From the NCBI RefSeq assembly GCF_002443255.2, contig NW_019211457.1, positions 31,301,309 through 31,365,308 of the forward strand: 64,000 nucleotides of DNA, written 5' to 3'. Below the pieces are notes generated by a model. That model did no database searches, had not been told where the DNA came from, and saw only the letters and a program-made list of their open reading frames with translations. Source of the stretch: Varroa destructor (taxonomy: Eukaryota; Arthropoda; Arachnida; Mesostigmata; Varroidae). The translations under genes were made by a program, and so were the position numbers. Of the stretch, positions 51,535 to 64,000 are shown piece by piece. Position 1 is the stretch's first letter. Each line of letters opens with the position of its first letter.

Positions 51535-54500
51535 TTTCAACGCGTCGTGTTTCATGCGAGGTCGCTGCAGCTACCCCAGTGATATTAGCAAAACATTTTT
51601 TCTTCTCCAGAAGTACTCCACTAACAAATACACACAGACATAGATGCAGTTCAGGCTGAACATAGAATACTTATGATTGAGGCCGTCAAATTATAACAGG
51701 CATTTGCCGGAAAAGGCTTCACAGTATACAACTGCCACCAGAGGTCGCCGTCGTCCGGGCGCTAATTACAAAAAATAGGGATTTCGAAGGTCACCTTTTA
51801 AACTACTGAAGGCGCTTTAATTTTATGATAGGAGACGAACGTAGTGTTTGGCAAACAAAAAATAATGGATGGTACACAAACTTCCGAGTGAATTATGACA
51901 AGTAAATATACTTTAATAAAATTTGTTTCTCCTGATGGTATATTCACCACCTCGACTAAAAGTTGGTTGCTGTTGATTCAAGTACATACGTACGTGTAGA
52001 TCCGATTGAATCAGTGACTTTTATCTGAACTCAAACTGAATATTCACACGTGTCAAGTGTTATGTGCTATAAGTGCTTTTTGGTGTCGACGAAAAAATCC
52101 TTTTGGGAGATCGATATAAATCTGTTGAATAATTTTAAAATTACAAATTATTGAACGTGAAAGAGTACTGATATTCTTTCGGATAGCGTGATAGCTAATC
52201 TGTCATTTGGTCTATGTAAACTGAGCTAGTCCTACTTTGTGCTAACGATTATAATGCTGATACTGTCTAATGGTTGAACTTCCCAAACCATATAGTTCAT
52301 CGTGACTGCAGTGCAGTGGAAACAAAGTTCTTAATATATAAGCTTATTTTTATAAGCTTTCTTTGTCAGACTCCCGACGAAATTAGCACAATACATTTCC
52401 TTTTTAGTAAACCAAACTTTTGAAACTACTTCTTTACGAGATATCCTGCAATAAGTTCTTTCCACGTATCGATCAAACAGATAGTTTTTATGGGACAACA
52501 CATGGCACGGACACAATGACGACTTGAACTTCGACCACATGAAATCACGCTCCAGCCATAGCCATATCACTAAAGTGTTACCATCCCGACGTAATTTACC
52601 GGTATCTTGTATACGTAAAAAATAGATCGTGAAACATAAAATGCAGCAAGTGGTTTCTACAGGACCATAGCGATAGGTACACAGCATTTTCGTTCCGTAT
52701 TATGTTTTGTACTGGGATTCGCATGGTTCTACTGCAAACATGCAGCAGGTTATAAAAGCCAGAAGACAGATGCAAGATTCGCAGGCATATAAGCCAGCCC
52801 GACAACGCTACACTCAGCCACGATCGTGCAATCAAGTCCTGATTTCTTTTTCTTTGCCCAGGGTCGGTCTTGCCGAAGTTTTCGCCCCAAACGGAATATG
52901 TGGTAGTTCGCTGGTAGCAATAGCAGCCGGCGCTAACGGTAGCTGTTAGTCGGTAGCAGCTCGCGCCATAAAGATAGAACCTCCTGTCGTAAATATCTAT
53001 TTGCACTCAATACCGGCTTTACTGGAAAGTGAGAAAGAGATCATGCCAAACGGAATGAAAAAGAAGGGGAAAAACAGGCAACATTTTGAAGGCAGGATAC
53101 TCCACTCGACTTACCCTCGCGAGGTACTTCCTATATCCAGGGATTCGAATAAATTAATACGAAAGCACAACATTTCGTTGAAAGTTACATTATTCCATTT
53201 AATAATTAATTAATCCATTATCCACATTAATCCATTCGCACCAATAAAACACCGCGAGAACGCCCGCCGTTTCGCCTCAGATCGTTTTATCAAAGCCTAA
53301 ATGTTACTATATCCCATTTCTTCTAAAGTCTACAAAATCGATATTTTACTATTTAGGGGTAAATTTAGGTGCTAAATTTTCAGCTTATTATGACTATTGT
53401 CAAGGTGACAAAGCGCTTGCAAGTTGCCCCATTGGTGCTTAATTAACTGTTTGAATAAACTATAACACGAGACCTAATGCACGACTAGCACAGATCGGGA
53501 GCTGGAGAGACCTTTAAGTAAAACACTTTTCTCTTTGATTATCCTCGTTTACATACCGATACCCGCTATACAACCAATTTAGTTGGAAATCAAGTACCAA
53601 GCCAGTTAAATTTTATTTGTTTTAATATTTCTAAAGATGATAGGTCGCGTCATACTGGACTGTATTGAAATGTATTTGGAAGCAACTCATGAAGATGAAC
53701 GAATGGCGTACGCGAGTCAATCTTAGGACGCTGCTTAAAAGGACCCTGAATAAATATTATATGCGAGGAGGCACTTCAACGAGCATAATGGTTAACGTAT
53801 TATTGATTCTTAGAAGAACGTCCTTCTGCAGAAAACTTTCAGCTGCTTCGCTTTGCTGGTAGGCCTCGTAACGTTGCTGCGCAAGAATGCCTTAGATACT
53901 TACTTAGAGAGCCTGACGTCAACCACATGAGTTTTGGATAAGGAGAGGGAATCCTTTGTTTTTTTGTTTTTGACCTTATTAGGATCGTAGTTCGTATCTC
54001 CATGACGATGCGGCGATTAAGTCACAGTTTCAAAGTACCAGACAGGCCATCAGAAGCCAGGGTGCTGCCTGTAAGGTCCCTGGCAAAAGATGCGGATATT
54101 AGGCAACCCAAAACATGCCGGCGATTAGCATAAATAAAAGAGAAGCCCACTGGCTTTTGCCTTATTTATCCGGTTTTTTCTTGAAGATTAGCAAGATAAG
54201 AAGCTTAATTTTGTATGTACTTCAAATCAAAGACAAGATTTAACAAAATATGCTAGCTTTTTTTATAGGAATTCTGTAAGCGGCATTTCTTTACTTAGCG
54301 GCTTGTATTAGATATCTGTAATTTGCACTGTTTTGACAGTAACGAAGCTTTAAACATTGAAAATCTTTTTAGTGCCAAGTTATCATTGAGGTGTCTCCAT
54401 GGACCCTTTGCACGAAAGGAGTCAGTACCAGCTTTTAGTTGTGGTAAAACCTGAAAATCATGACAGATATCGATTCTAGCGAACGTTAACTACCTATAAA

Positions 54501-57500
54501 ATAACGACCCGTTTTTCTGGGCAAAATATTAAATGGATTCGGAACTTTTTTCGGGCTCAGAAGGGGCTTTGGAATGATGTAGAGATGCGCCGTGTGTCTG
54601 TGCGCGTGCCTAATGCGCGATCAACTAACCTCAATTATTTACTCCGTTAGAGTTGATTTTCGTATTCTTTTGACCCGAAGTGTATCTATACTGAGTCCGC
54701 AATATACATTATGAATTCAGACGTGTCGTACACTCTGAGACGTTACAGCCGAAACGCAGACTCGAATATTAGACAATTTTTCAGTCACATTTTATGGAAA
54801 CGCTGTGCATTATGCCCCGTTGTGCTAACAACTAGCAATGTACTAAAATAGAATACATAGTTAACAGTGAGATTCCAAGTTTCTCTTGAAATGAATCCTA
54901 CGTGCTCACTTAGCTTTCCAATGTGGAATTCACTCAGAGAACTGAATGTATTAACTGCATGGTTTGGTGTTTTACTCAGCATTATGAAGATGCCCGTATC
55001 CCCCCCTCCCCACGCTTACCTTTTGCGTGGCGTTTTGGGTCCGTGCGACTGTTACAGATTGATAGTTCTTTCGTTTATTTGGTGGACGGACCTCAAGGTC
55101 AAAAAGTCTTCTGCTTAGGTGAAGGCCATACGTGCCGATTTACGGCCGCGTAGGCTATTCACGGGTGATGGCGTAGTCTTGACATATCTACATACTAATT
55201 TAAAAAAGAGGCAAGGTGGGTTAAGTGCAAGGCCACACGTGGACGTGTCCTGGGGGCCATAGTTCCTGAAGAAAGACTTAATAATACATAAAACTTGAGA
55301 CATTTCATTTAAACGCATTGCTTGGTAACTGTTGCCTAATGCTGGCTGCATAAAACGTTATTTTCGTGATAGTGCAGTGAGTAACATGTTTTATGTTAAG
55401 ATTAGGGACGCATAATAGTCTAGGCTTGGACACAAACGCAGACACTTTTCGTCTAGTGGTGGAGATCAACGGTCTAAAGTAATACCCAACGGCTTAAGCA
55501 CCGCACGTAAAAAGCAAGAAAACAGGCGTTATCAAAGTACAACCGAAACGGTGCACCTATTACACTGAAGTAGTTCATACGTACGCAGGTATATTTAAAG
55601 GAGTGTTTAATGAACTAGTATAAGGTTTATCCTTCTTTCAATTTTTTTGCGGGGTGCCGATTTGTCGATTGACTGGCATTTACATCGATCGTAGGCATCA
55701 TGTGATCATATCCCCCCAAGACATTACGCCAGGTCGTTATATTGCCAAAATCCGCCTGATCGGGGGAAATTATTTTTATCTACACGTAGAATATATACAT
55801 ATGCGGTGTAGTGTTATGCTAAAGCGCACAGAATATTGAGGGAGATAACTCACGACAGAGTAGAATCAATATACGTTGTGTCACATACAGGAGAAGGAGG
55901 TGACGCATGAAGGGCAAAGCAACGCTTGTTAGGCTTATGTCTGCAGGCCAACCGATTTGTTGAAAAAATTAAGCGTCAACTCTTATTCGACGGGAATCGC
56001 GGCAACAAACGTTGAAAACAGACTCGTATTGCTGCGTATTACTGTGGTCGTTGATGGATATATGGTAGAGTTAAGTTAAAAAAACAAGTTAGAATTTCGT
56101 TTAATTTACGCAACAACTACTACATAATATTCATGTCTAATTAAAGAAAGTAAAAATAGCTATTTACTACGATGAGTAGTGTTTTCTGAGAGATAAACGC
56201 TAGGTAGCATAGTAATCTGCGTAGAAAGTTACCTACGATTGTGTATCAAAAGTTTCAACGTATTATAGTCGTTTAGACAGACGAGTCTGTGTTGAATAGA
56301 GACGATTTTTAAATTTGTAAGCCTTTACTACATACAGCAGCAATGTACGTACTTAGCTTGCTCGCCTGTCTCCTAATCCCCTTTAAAAGAGACTTTTAGA
56401 TGAGCTCATGCGTTTTTTGTTTTGCCAATAAACTTAATCCAATCGAGGAGATGAATTCAAACATGCATTCATCTCAAACGGCATCTTCCAAGTTATCTGC
56501 AGTTCCCTTTAGAACTTTGTGTATCTGCTATGTGCAATTACCTCGTAAATAGCTTCTTATCAAACTGCTAAAAATTAGCGATTCCATTTTTCATCGGTAT
56601 CTATGCGATATGATGTGATCGAAATCGTATGACGCTATCATATATTTACGGTAAAGGGAAATTAAATATGACTAAGTTGAGAGATAAAGTTGAACTATGT
56701 TGAGGTGAAAGTTATGAAATGTATAGATTTAGCCGTAGACTATTGAAACATTGTTATCATCTTCATGAAGGGCTGCGACGTTTAGCTTTACGTAATCCAT
56801 TTGACGCCTCACCTAACGGTTACACGCCTCCAAGTACATAATCTAGAGTATCCGAGATAGACATGTGATAGGTTGGGTCATTATTTAGGGTCTAAGACGA
56901 TGGAGTATTTCCACTAAGTCATGTACTTTCGGAACCCTTTTGGTCATTAGGTAGCTGTTCCAATTGGCAAACGCTGACCGATCTTCCTACGATACGTTAA
57001 TTTCTCGTTCGCTAATTAGTCAACATTAGAACTCGTTAGATCGAAGGTTAGAGAGAAAAATGTGAGATTAGTCATCCAGGTACTTTACGTAGCCTGAGCG
57101 TATTATCATAGATGACCACGTCGATAACGGACCCAACAAGGCCCAATAATATGCGTACGTATACAATATATATTAAGTTGCATATAATACCATATAATAC
57201 CTTACCAATAATAAATGAATGAGAAAAGAACGTGAGTAAACAAGAAATTAACCCATATAGGTTTTCCGTATGTTTCAGTCAATTCTGAATGTTTATTAAA
57301 ATGCGTAGGATAAACTAACCCAACAGCATAATTGTGTTTCAAGTGAAGTACTTACAGCGATACAAGAATACAACATATTCATTTAGATGAAGAAAAAGCT
57401 ACTTATTCAGATATTCGTTAAGCTCGCATCACGACACATGACGCACTTCGATAAATCGCAAATCTGCTTCCAGTGTTTGTTAAACGCGCCGTGCAAACGC

Positions 57501-59680
57501 TGTACATTGAAACGGCGTATTAAGTGATTTTATAACAGTATTAAACAATTTTACAACAATAACCAGCGGCAGGGCTAACCGTTGTTCAATCGAAATTCTA
57601 TTCCTGTCTCCCGTACGAAACTTCGCGCCGACTCTGAACCAAGTGCTGTTGTAAACTGCGATAGGCTGAACGAGATCTAGTAGGCATCGGTACGGCTACT
57701 TTTTTGGCCAATGGGGAACCCTTCAATGAGAAGTGTGCACAGCTGTGACACAGTTCGGAAGTAGGCCACCTCTACCGCAACTGCTCAGCTCGAAATCGAG
57801 TTGCCCAGCACAGACAAATGACGTAGCCCGCCAGGCCAGCAGCGGGCGAATGGAGCTCCCTCGGAAAATCAAGGAGATGGTATCGCTCGGTGAAGTATTG
57901 AAGTGACTGCCATTGACAACCTCACTAAACGCCTGTCCGCCTTGCCACCATGGATATGTACACAACACTCCATAGCATGGCGAGATTCTACAACAACGTT
58001 GAGGAAACATAAAACATTATTACAAATGGATGAGGATAGAAAGAAAATGAAGGAAATAGTACGCCAGCTGAGGCTCGACTAGATTCGGGAGGCTGGTTGT
58101 GACTGGTAGAGCATTCCTGAGCAGGGCGATTCAACCAGGACCAGGATGATTTAGTTGATACGGCGGAATCGAACGCAACTAGATGTATTGACAGCTGCTG
58201 AGCGACAATTGTAACGAAACATCAACGCTTCTCATGCGAGCCTCTGATCATGGAAAGAGAGGTCGACTTGGAACCATGTGTCGCGTAAAGGCTTATGGTG
58301 GTTGCAAATTGCTTCCAGTCGGTACAAGTAGTCTTCAGTTTATGGTGTCAGTATCAGAACAACATATATATACTTGTTATTTCCGTTCGACACGACGGTT
58401 GAAAGCTTACGTTCACTACTCTGATTAGTTATTATTATTATTATTGCTATTAATATTGCAAGTAGACAGATGTGAATGAATACTCGAGCATGTATCAAAG
58501 AGACGAGTTTAAGATGCTGATTTCGAAGATGTGCCGCGTTTGTTCTTTCGATATATTGGACAATGTAGCATGTAGAGTACTCAAGTGGTTCAGCTGAAGT
58601 AATTCGAACTGAATAAATTCCTCTAAGAAACATTTGATCCAATGTGATTGATAATTTCTGTAGTAAAGAATCTAGGAAATGGCCACGATAAAATGGGTCA
58701 GTCCACCCACAAAATGAGTCACGCATCCTTTTGTAATTATTCTAATAATCAACAAACCTTGAGTCCTCCTCTAAGCTTATCGGTTAAATGTATAGTACGA
58801 ACCCTTGTTAGGCGTAAGTACCATTGACGGCTTCATTGATTTTTCGAGGTTAGTGTTTTTATCCTCGACGAAATTCCATGTCTGAAAACCGACATGCCTT
58901 CAATTCTTTTTACGAGTTAGAGCCATTCGAAGAAATCCCTTTGTACCCTTATGAAAACCTTTTCCTTTGGACCTAACTATAGGCGAATGGAGCTGTACAC
59001 TTTGCAGCTTTTCTATGCGTACTCCATACGCCTTTCCTCTCCAGTATAACATCTTAATCTTACGGTATCTGTGTCTTCAACCTTTCGCTTGCTATATATG
59101 TACCAGGTCTTGCTGTCATTGTACAAAAGGGTGCAATAAATTGCCGCACAACACAACCTCGCTATGCCTGATTTTCATTTGGCCGGTCGCTAGGTCTTTC
59201 CATCTTAAAGCTTGTCTAGTGCACACTGTGTACATGTTGGATGCGCAGTGCCGCCTCGTTGAGCACTGTTCGATTAGAGAAGTTCAGGAAAAAAGTTTTT
59301 TCGTAAGTTCATTGAACAGACAAACTTCTTTACATACATACTTCATTCGTATGAGGATTGCACGTTGTGATTTTTCTATTATGGCAAACATTAGTAATTG
59401 TCATCTAGATGAACTTGCCATTAAGTTACAGTGTAGCTTTTATTAAGGGTATTCGCTAACTACACCATTGTACTGTTACGGGTTGTTGTATAAGGAAAAA
59501 ATGTAAATTGATAAGGTACATTAGCATTTTTTTGTAAATCGATTTCCAAAAAATTTACCGTATCTTACTGGCAAGGTGCGCAGATGAAGGTCATCCTAAT
59601 TTTTGATACATATCTATGATAAAATATATGATGAAAGTTTTTCTCACATAAGTGTGACCTTATTTGAGATATGCACAACG
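51535..59680. other. no gene recognised
   Basis: Mainly AT-rich. A pyrimidine-rich acceptor-like site ends at 52861 (TTTCTTTTTCTTTGCCCAG) but no convincing exon follows. A G+C-richer patch at 57.6-58.3 kb carries a 95-codon minus-strand frame of uncertain meaning. A 159-codon Cys-rich frame at 58967-59446 lacks an ATG at its start and any known domain. Confidence 0.45.
57181..57200. repeat. 10-bp tandem duplication
   Basis: CATATAATAC occurs twice in exact tandem, followed by CTTACC. A simple replication-slippage product. Confidence 0.85.

Positions 59681-59681
<1 letters not shown>

Positions 59682-59712
<31 letters not shown>
59682..59712. repeat. (TA)n microsatellite, 31 bp
   Basis: Pure TA array that forms the left flank of the inserted 39-bp exon-end fragment. 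The right flank carries a shorter, interrupted TA stretch to about 59773. Confidence 0.95.
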
Positions 59713-59715
<3 letters not shown>

Positions 59716-59716
59716 T

Positions 59717-59755
59717 ACGTTGTCGATCTAGAACATCACCTATCGCAAGTGAGAT
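59717..59755 (+). repeat. 39-bp exon-end fragment lodged in a TA array (copy 1)
   Basis: It matches 60229-60267 at 38 of 39 positions (one A/G difference). It is flanked by (TA)n at 59682-59712 on the left and by GTATATATATATA on the right. The other copy has no TA flanks and sits at the 3' end of a candidate exon, so this one looks like the derived copy, pasted into a microsatellite. Confidence 0.85.
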
Positions 59756-59881
59756 GTATATATATATAAATATAATGGTTAGCAAGCATTCTATTCCGTT
59801 GGTAAAACGAAAAACCGAAAATATCTATTAACAGTACTAGCATCTTTGCTCCTTCTGCTCTTTCCTCATTTGTCCTGTCAG

Positions 59882-60326
59882 TAGGTTCAGTACAGTGGAG
59901 CTATCTTTCAGAAAACTCCTTAGACTCCTACCCGTATTTGCCAACGTAGCCTGTGCCCTCTCGCATCATTGGCTTTTCGTTGTCAACCCACATGTGCCAT
60001 TTACTTCACGCGCCAAGCCACCGCCTGCAGAGGCGCAACGCGAAATTGAAGGTCTAGTAGGGCACCAGAGTCGAAGGTGCGTACTGCGGGATCACCTGAC
60101 ACACGTGAGTCGTTCGCTCAAAAAGATCGTTAAGAACATAAACCAGGTTAAAGGAAAAGCAGAAGGTTACATTCAGACCACCACGTCATGTAACCTACTT
60201 ATTGAAGTTGAAGCTTTCGAAGCACTTCACGTTGTCGATCTAGAACGTCACCTATCGCAAGTGAGATATCCAGTCAGCAGACAGAAACAGCTCGCGCGAA
60301 ATCTACTGATAAATAAGGATGCCTGA
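59882..60326 (+). CDS. candidate exon of an unrecognised secreted or membrane protein
   Basis: Seen: a strong acceptor-like tract (pyrimidines, then CCTGTCAG) ends at 59881. The frame is open for about 148 codons to a stop at 60326 and lacks a good ATG, which suggests an internal exon. A donor-like CAA|GTGAGA after 60260 would end the exon before that stop; a second GTGAGT lies at 60105. The encoded product has a hydrophobic segment near its start (LLRLLPVFANVACALSHHW). It then turns hydrophilic and helical (SLKKIVKNINQVKGKAEGY) with evenly mixed, coding-like codons. The family is not recognised. The segment could be a signal or membrane region, or the whole ORF could be chance, since its length is near what random sequence gives. 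Confidence 0.3.
60229..60267 (+). repeat. 39-bp source segment at a candidate exon end (copy 2)
   Basis: The segment spans coding-like sequence (HVVDLERHLSQ) and the splice-donor-like CAA|GTGAGA. Its near-identical copy lies 512 bp upstream within a TA microsatellite. The single mismatch suggests a fairly recent duplication. Confidence 0.8.
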
Positions 60327-60329
60327 AAG

Positions 60330-62790
60330 GATTCTCATTTTCAAAAATAGCAACGTTTGCTTTTAATATCAATATCGACCCTATAACAGATGTCGGTCTC
60401 ATATCCTGTATTATATATTCTGTATGTATTACTTGGTCATCTTTTTCTTTATAGTGCGCCTGCTTATTGCAACGCACACACAACACATCTGGCTAACGTA
60501 TGGCCACTAGGAGATATCAAGCCTTTAGTCCTTTAAAAGACCGAACAAAACGAATTTTCAAAATGTCGAAAATTATATAACGTAAATAAGTATCTACTTA
60601 GCATAGCCGATTAGGTTATCTCGCGATAATATGAGTCGACCTTTTATACAGCATTTCTCGTAAGAAAGCTGATAAAATACGACAAAAATATTGCCACCTA
60701 GTCCACGCAATATTTCTGTTAAATTGTTTACATCTAAACACACTATACGACTGTATCTAAATAACGCCGCGCTAGCTTTTTAAATTCGCCTGCGTCCTAA
60801 TACTCCAATTGACTATTATTTCAATATATTTAACTTATACTGCAGCTTCCTCGATTTCACATATATCGTAAGGTCACATATGTGCTCCTTCCTATCGCGC
60901 GTGAAAAAAACACGCATCATTCAGATGTGTCAATCTCCTCAAGATTTAGCTAATTCAGCATTATGTGCCTTCATTATTTTTGAATGCGCTACGTCAAAAA
61001 AACTGCCTTCAAAAGGGCTGCAACAGCTTCTAGCTTATCTATCAAAATACGTTCTCGATTGACACTTTTAAATACAGCCATATTTTCGATTCCTATTTTT
61101 TCAATAATAGCTTAATAAGCTCACAAAGCTCAGAACTTCCTGTCTAGCCGCTGATAACATGCTCACATGTGCTCAGATGATTATTTCTCTTCTGTTTTGT
61201 TCATGCCAGGTCAAAGAAAAGCAACAAAAAAAAGGTATTCATGGCAAACAAAGGTGCTCATGCTACTTGACATAGATCTATTACATTGCTATGGATTCGG
61301 CGTTCTGATTACGTATCAAGCGAGCAATGACAGGACTGCAACAGTTTCAGCGGTCGTTCCGGAGGACAATGAAAAGAAAAAGTGAACTAGTCAACCAGCT
61401 ACGGATCTGTTCCTTACTGCACTATACGACACCTCCTGATTAAGACCTGTCAGTTTATGTGAGACTGCCTGTTCTGTCTGCCAGCAATCAAGCACACCCA
61501 CATCGATTCACTCACCCTTCAACGACACAGCTGCAAGCTTCTCAGTTTTAATACCCGCAGTGTCTATACGTCAGACCATTGTCGTCACCGCCAACGACGA
61601 TTGTTTGACATGAGTGTCTGACGCGACCTACGAAAAACGGCGAAAGACGCATCCAAAGACATGTACGTAATACAAAGTTTCCATTGAGGTGACAACCAAT
61701 CGGCACCATCTCCATCGCTCCTTCGCCCTTCAGTAGCCTACTCCCGTAGGAACAAAGGCTTCGGGGCACCTCAGAGCCACATCGCTCACAGCTGCAGACG
61801 ACGGTTTCCACCTCGATTCACTACTCCGCTTTCAGGTTCGTTCTACTTGCTTGATCGTCGCGGTGGTGGTTAGTATCACATGGAGTTGGTTGCAGAGAGA
61901 AGTTAATCTCGGATCGACGCGCTTAGTTTATTTCGCCCCCTTTTTTCGTTTCTCTCTTTCCTCCTGAATCGACTGGTTGAGTTTACCTCTGAGTGGTTGG
62001 ATGGCCTTACCCCAGTTCTTACCATCGAAGAAGAGACTCATACGCGGATCGGAAGGAAGCAGCGGCCAGTCTACGGAACACGACAGTGTTGCTTGAAAAC
62101 CTACCTACATCGTAGAATCTAATACAACTTTGTTCATCCTTAGATGGCGGCTGTCGCGAAGATTAACTTATTCCCGATAGAGTTGGACAGTTTTTGTGTC
62201 TTTTTGCTTAGGTAAGTTGCTGCCAGTAGGCGGGAGCTGCGCGTTCCAGTCCTAGTTTCTGGTCGACCGAATGAGAGAGGTACACAGATGATATAACTTG
62301 TAGCATCGCCGAAGCCTCCGCACAGGTTTAACTGCGTGAATTGGTTAGGTGTGAAAAGTAAAGCGTTGATATGGCAACACTGTGAACCACAGAACGGCGA
62401 CCTAGTTGATCGATCCTAGAAAACAGTATACATTTAAATCTCTGTAAATTATGTTGTTGGCGGATTGATACAAGAGTTGAGCGCTTGCACAAATCCTGAT
62501 CTGGTCGCGGGTCTACAATGGGGAGTTCTGCGCTTTCCGATAGAAATGTATGCTTGTATGTTATGTGATAGACGAACTTTTCCAGTGGCGGCAGATATAT
62601 TAGCCCTACATTGAGTGGCTGACTATTCGCTGGCCGATCGCTTGCAGAGAAGGGTTGAATAAATAAATCCATGGGTCTATGGAAAGAAGGCGGACTCCAC
62701 GTTAAATTTTGAGCTATGGACCGCACTACGGAGTGAGATCACGTGTGGGCTAACCGGGGATGAAGTAAATTTTCAATAAAATGCAAATCA
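60330..62790. other. no gene recognised; G+C-richer from 61.4 kb
   Basis: 60.3-61.2 kb is AT-rich with a small GCGTG/CACGC hairpin near 60.9 kb. From 61.4 kb the DNA is richer in G+C and opens minus-strand frames (61811-61548, with CSCERCGSEVPRSLC near its start, and 62726-62328) whose lengths are within chance expectation. Confidence 0.4.
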
Positions 62791-62797
62791 TGTTTAC

Positions 62798-62973
62798 CAC
62801 CACCGATGCCGCCTTTCCTCCAATGCTCTAGAGGACGAACAGCCGGCTGCCATCGCCAAAGCATCGGAAGCCGAAAATCTACAGAGTTGTTCAACTGGTG
62901 CCAGCCATTCCGAACCCATTGAGTTCAGTTTCTGCGTCTCAGCAATCAAACGTTCCTTTTTCTGCCTCTTCTC
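62798..62973 (-). CDS. candidate exon, Lys/Glu-rich helix then WL-x-P segment
   Basis: Seen on the minus strand: an acceptor-like GAGTTCACAG precedes a 176-nt open segment of coding-like codons, closed by a donor-like TG|GTAAAC. It encodes EKRQKKERLIAETQKLNSMG, then SEWLAPVEQLCRFSASDALA, and ends in an arginine-rich RALEERRHRW. The same frame reaches a stop 3 nt past the donor GT if unspliced. Inferred, weakly: a charged helix followed by WL-x-P and an Ala-rich helix recalls the C-terminal part of large serine recombinases, but no catalytic domain or zinc ribbon is seen nearby and animal genomes rarely carry them. It may equally be an exon of an unrelated host gene or chance. Confidence 0.25.
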
Positions 62974-63059
62974 CTGTGAACTCAAAGTGAAAAACCAGGC
63001 GTCAACGCCAACACTATTACGTATAAACCGGTTCTTACTGGCCGATTGGGTCACGATAA

Positions 63060-64000
63060 TAGCAGCAAAGTTTTAAACCAAACTTCATTTTCCGACTTCG
63101 TCCATTGAGTTCCATGGTAGAAAAAAAAAAAACGGATTCAAATGGCTTCATTGCTGTCCGCTCCATTCTTCTTATTTTTTGCTGCAACAGAAAAAAATTG
63201 CGGATCACGAGCGGCCAACTGTATCAGGCCATGGAATACCACGAAGTAACTGCGGACGGACTGGATAAGGGATGTCTATATGTTCTTTAGTTTTTAGATC
63301 GTGCAATAGAGTCATTCATAAGACTTACGTTGAAAAAACCTCTCTTTGTTTTCAGTTACCGAATGTTGCTGTGGTAGAAAGGCATCCGTAACGTAAAAAT
63401 AAGCTTATATTATTTTTCTAAATAAATTAATTAAAGTAGAAAACATTATGTTCGGTAAGTGTGCCACAAGTTAGACATTGATGATTGTAAAATTTAAGTA
63501 AGTTCAAGAAAGACTTACAACGATTGCCGGGTTTCCTGGACAGGAACTGCCGGGTGCCTGGCCTGCATCAACAACTAGTTATACATTTTGAAATAATTCA
63601 ACAAGAAACTACAGTAGCTTTATTTAATATTTACCTTTTATTTTTCCAATTCTTTAGTGCCATACAACGTGGCCTAGACTTTACGGCTCGAACCAAATGC
63701 ATTTTTTGACAGAAGTATATATTATCACTGGTCACTATAACAGGTCGATTTCCTTTGAACTACATCCACTGCGGGTGTAGTCATTGTAGACCCGCTTGTG
63801 ACCGTCTTGGGCACGTTGTTCATTGATTTTCAGCGCCGGTATTATAACTTTCTTGATGCAATGGTCATCGAATCATCGAAAATCTCTCCCTGCCTTTTCT
63901 GTCTGAAGTAGCTATGGCGGTAGTAAGTCACCCGGCATCGCACTTTTACAAAACGCCTGACCTTCGGGTCATTCAACGTTGGCAAATGTTCCCGCGAATA
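63060..64000. other. no gene recognised
   Basis: AT-rich end of the window with a 12-A run at about 63120. Short open frames show no protein features. Any gene using the exon-like segment at 62.8-63.0 kb would have its upstream part here or beyond the window edge, but no matching exon was found. Confidence 0.4.

Noticed and set aside
52843..52949. Exon suggested by a strong pyrimidine tract and CAG at 52861
   Set aside because: Every frame after the acceptor meets a stop soon or shows no protein character, and no donor-like site supports an exon end.
58967..59446. 159-codon Cys-rich frame
   Set aside because: Begins at TTG, has no known domain or splice border, and its length is within chance expectation for the window.
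62328..62726. 132-codon minus-strand frame
   Set aside because: Starts at GTG, random-looking codon use, and length expected about once by chance.
1..64000. Prokaryotic features, CRISPR arrays, viral or retroviral genes
   Set aside because: No spaced identical repeats, no operon-like coding and no polymerase, integrase, capsid or reverse transcriptase motif seen in any frame inspected.

Overview
The window looks like ordinary, AT-rich (about 40% G+C by eye) non-coding DNA from an arthropod nuclear genome. There are no operons, ribosome-binding sites or dense coding. Long stop-riddled stretches are studded with TA, TG, GAT, TTG and GGCT microsatellites, A-runs and degenerate repeats, and exon-like islands with splice signals are few. 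The one convincing gene encodes a small secreted His/Val/Gly-rich protein of arthropod cuticle type. That protein style and the base composition would fit a mite or tick, for example a mesostigmatid mite, but the species is inference.

Layout. 1-11.6 kb: no recognised gene; a degenerate tRNA-like SINE relic near 4.75-4.83 kb and a perfect 22-bp-arm hairpin at 6.24 kb. 11.69-12.52 kb: the minus-strand cuticle-type gene, with a 344-bp intron, a second coding exon of 77 nt and a TATA box about 80 bp before its start codon. 12.6-18.6 kb: non-coding, with one copy of a dispersed repeat (13.35 kb), a long GT array (15.7 kb) and a G+C-richer stretch (15.5-17.5 kb) that holds an initiator plus YY1-like motif. 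18.6-19.45 kb: a cluster of A-tailed, tRNA-derived SINE debris. 19.45-51 kb: mostly featureless, with three short candidate ORFs (19.6, 29.4 and 36.4 kb), perfect palindromes (24.6, 24.9 and 41.3 kb), the longest TA array (33.4 kb) and the second copy of the dispersed repeat (50.07 kb). 51-64 kb: an intact 161-codon ORF, a candidate exon at 59.9-60.3 kb whose splice-donor end is duplicated inside a TA array 512 bp upstream, and a coding-like minus-strand segment at 62.8-63.0 kb.

Only the cuticle-type gene is put forward with real confidence. The other coding candidates rest on codon texture, hydrophobic segments and splice-like borders, and several could be chance: stop-free runs of 130-160 codons are expected about once in a window this size and composition. 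No tRNA, rRNA, CRISPR array, intact transposase, reverse transcriptase or viral gene was recognised. The most notable structural observations are the exon-end fragment captured in a TA microsatellite, the dispersed repeat pair 36.7 kb apart, the 47-bp perfect hairpin and the zero-loop palindromes.
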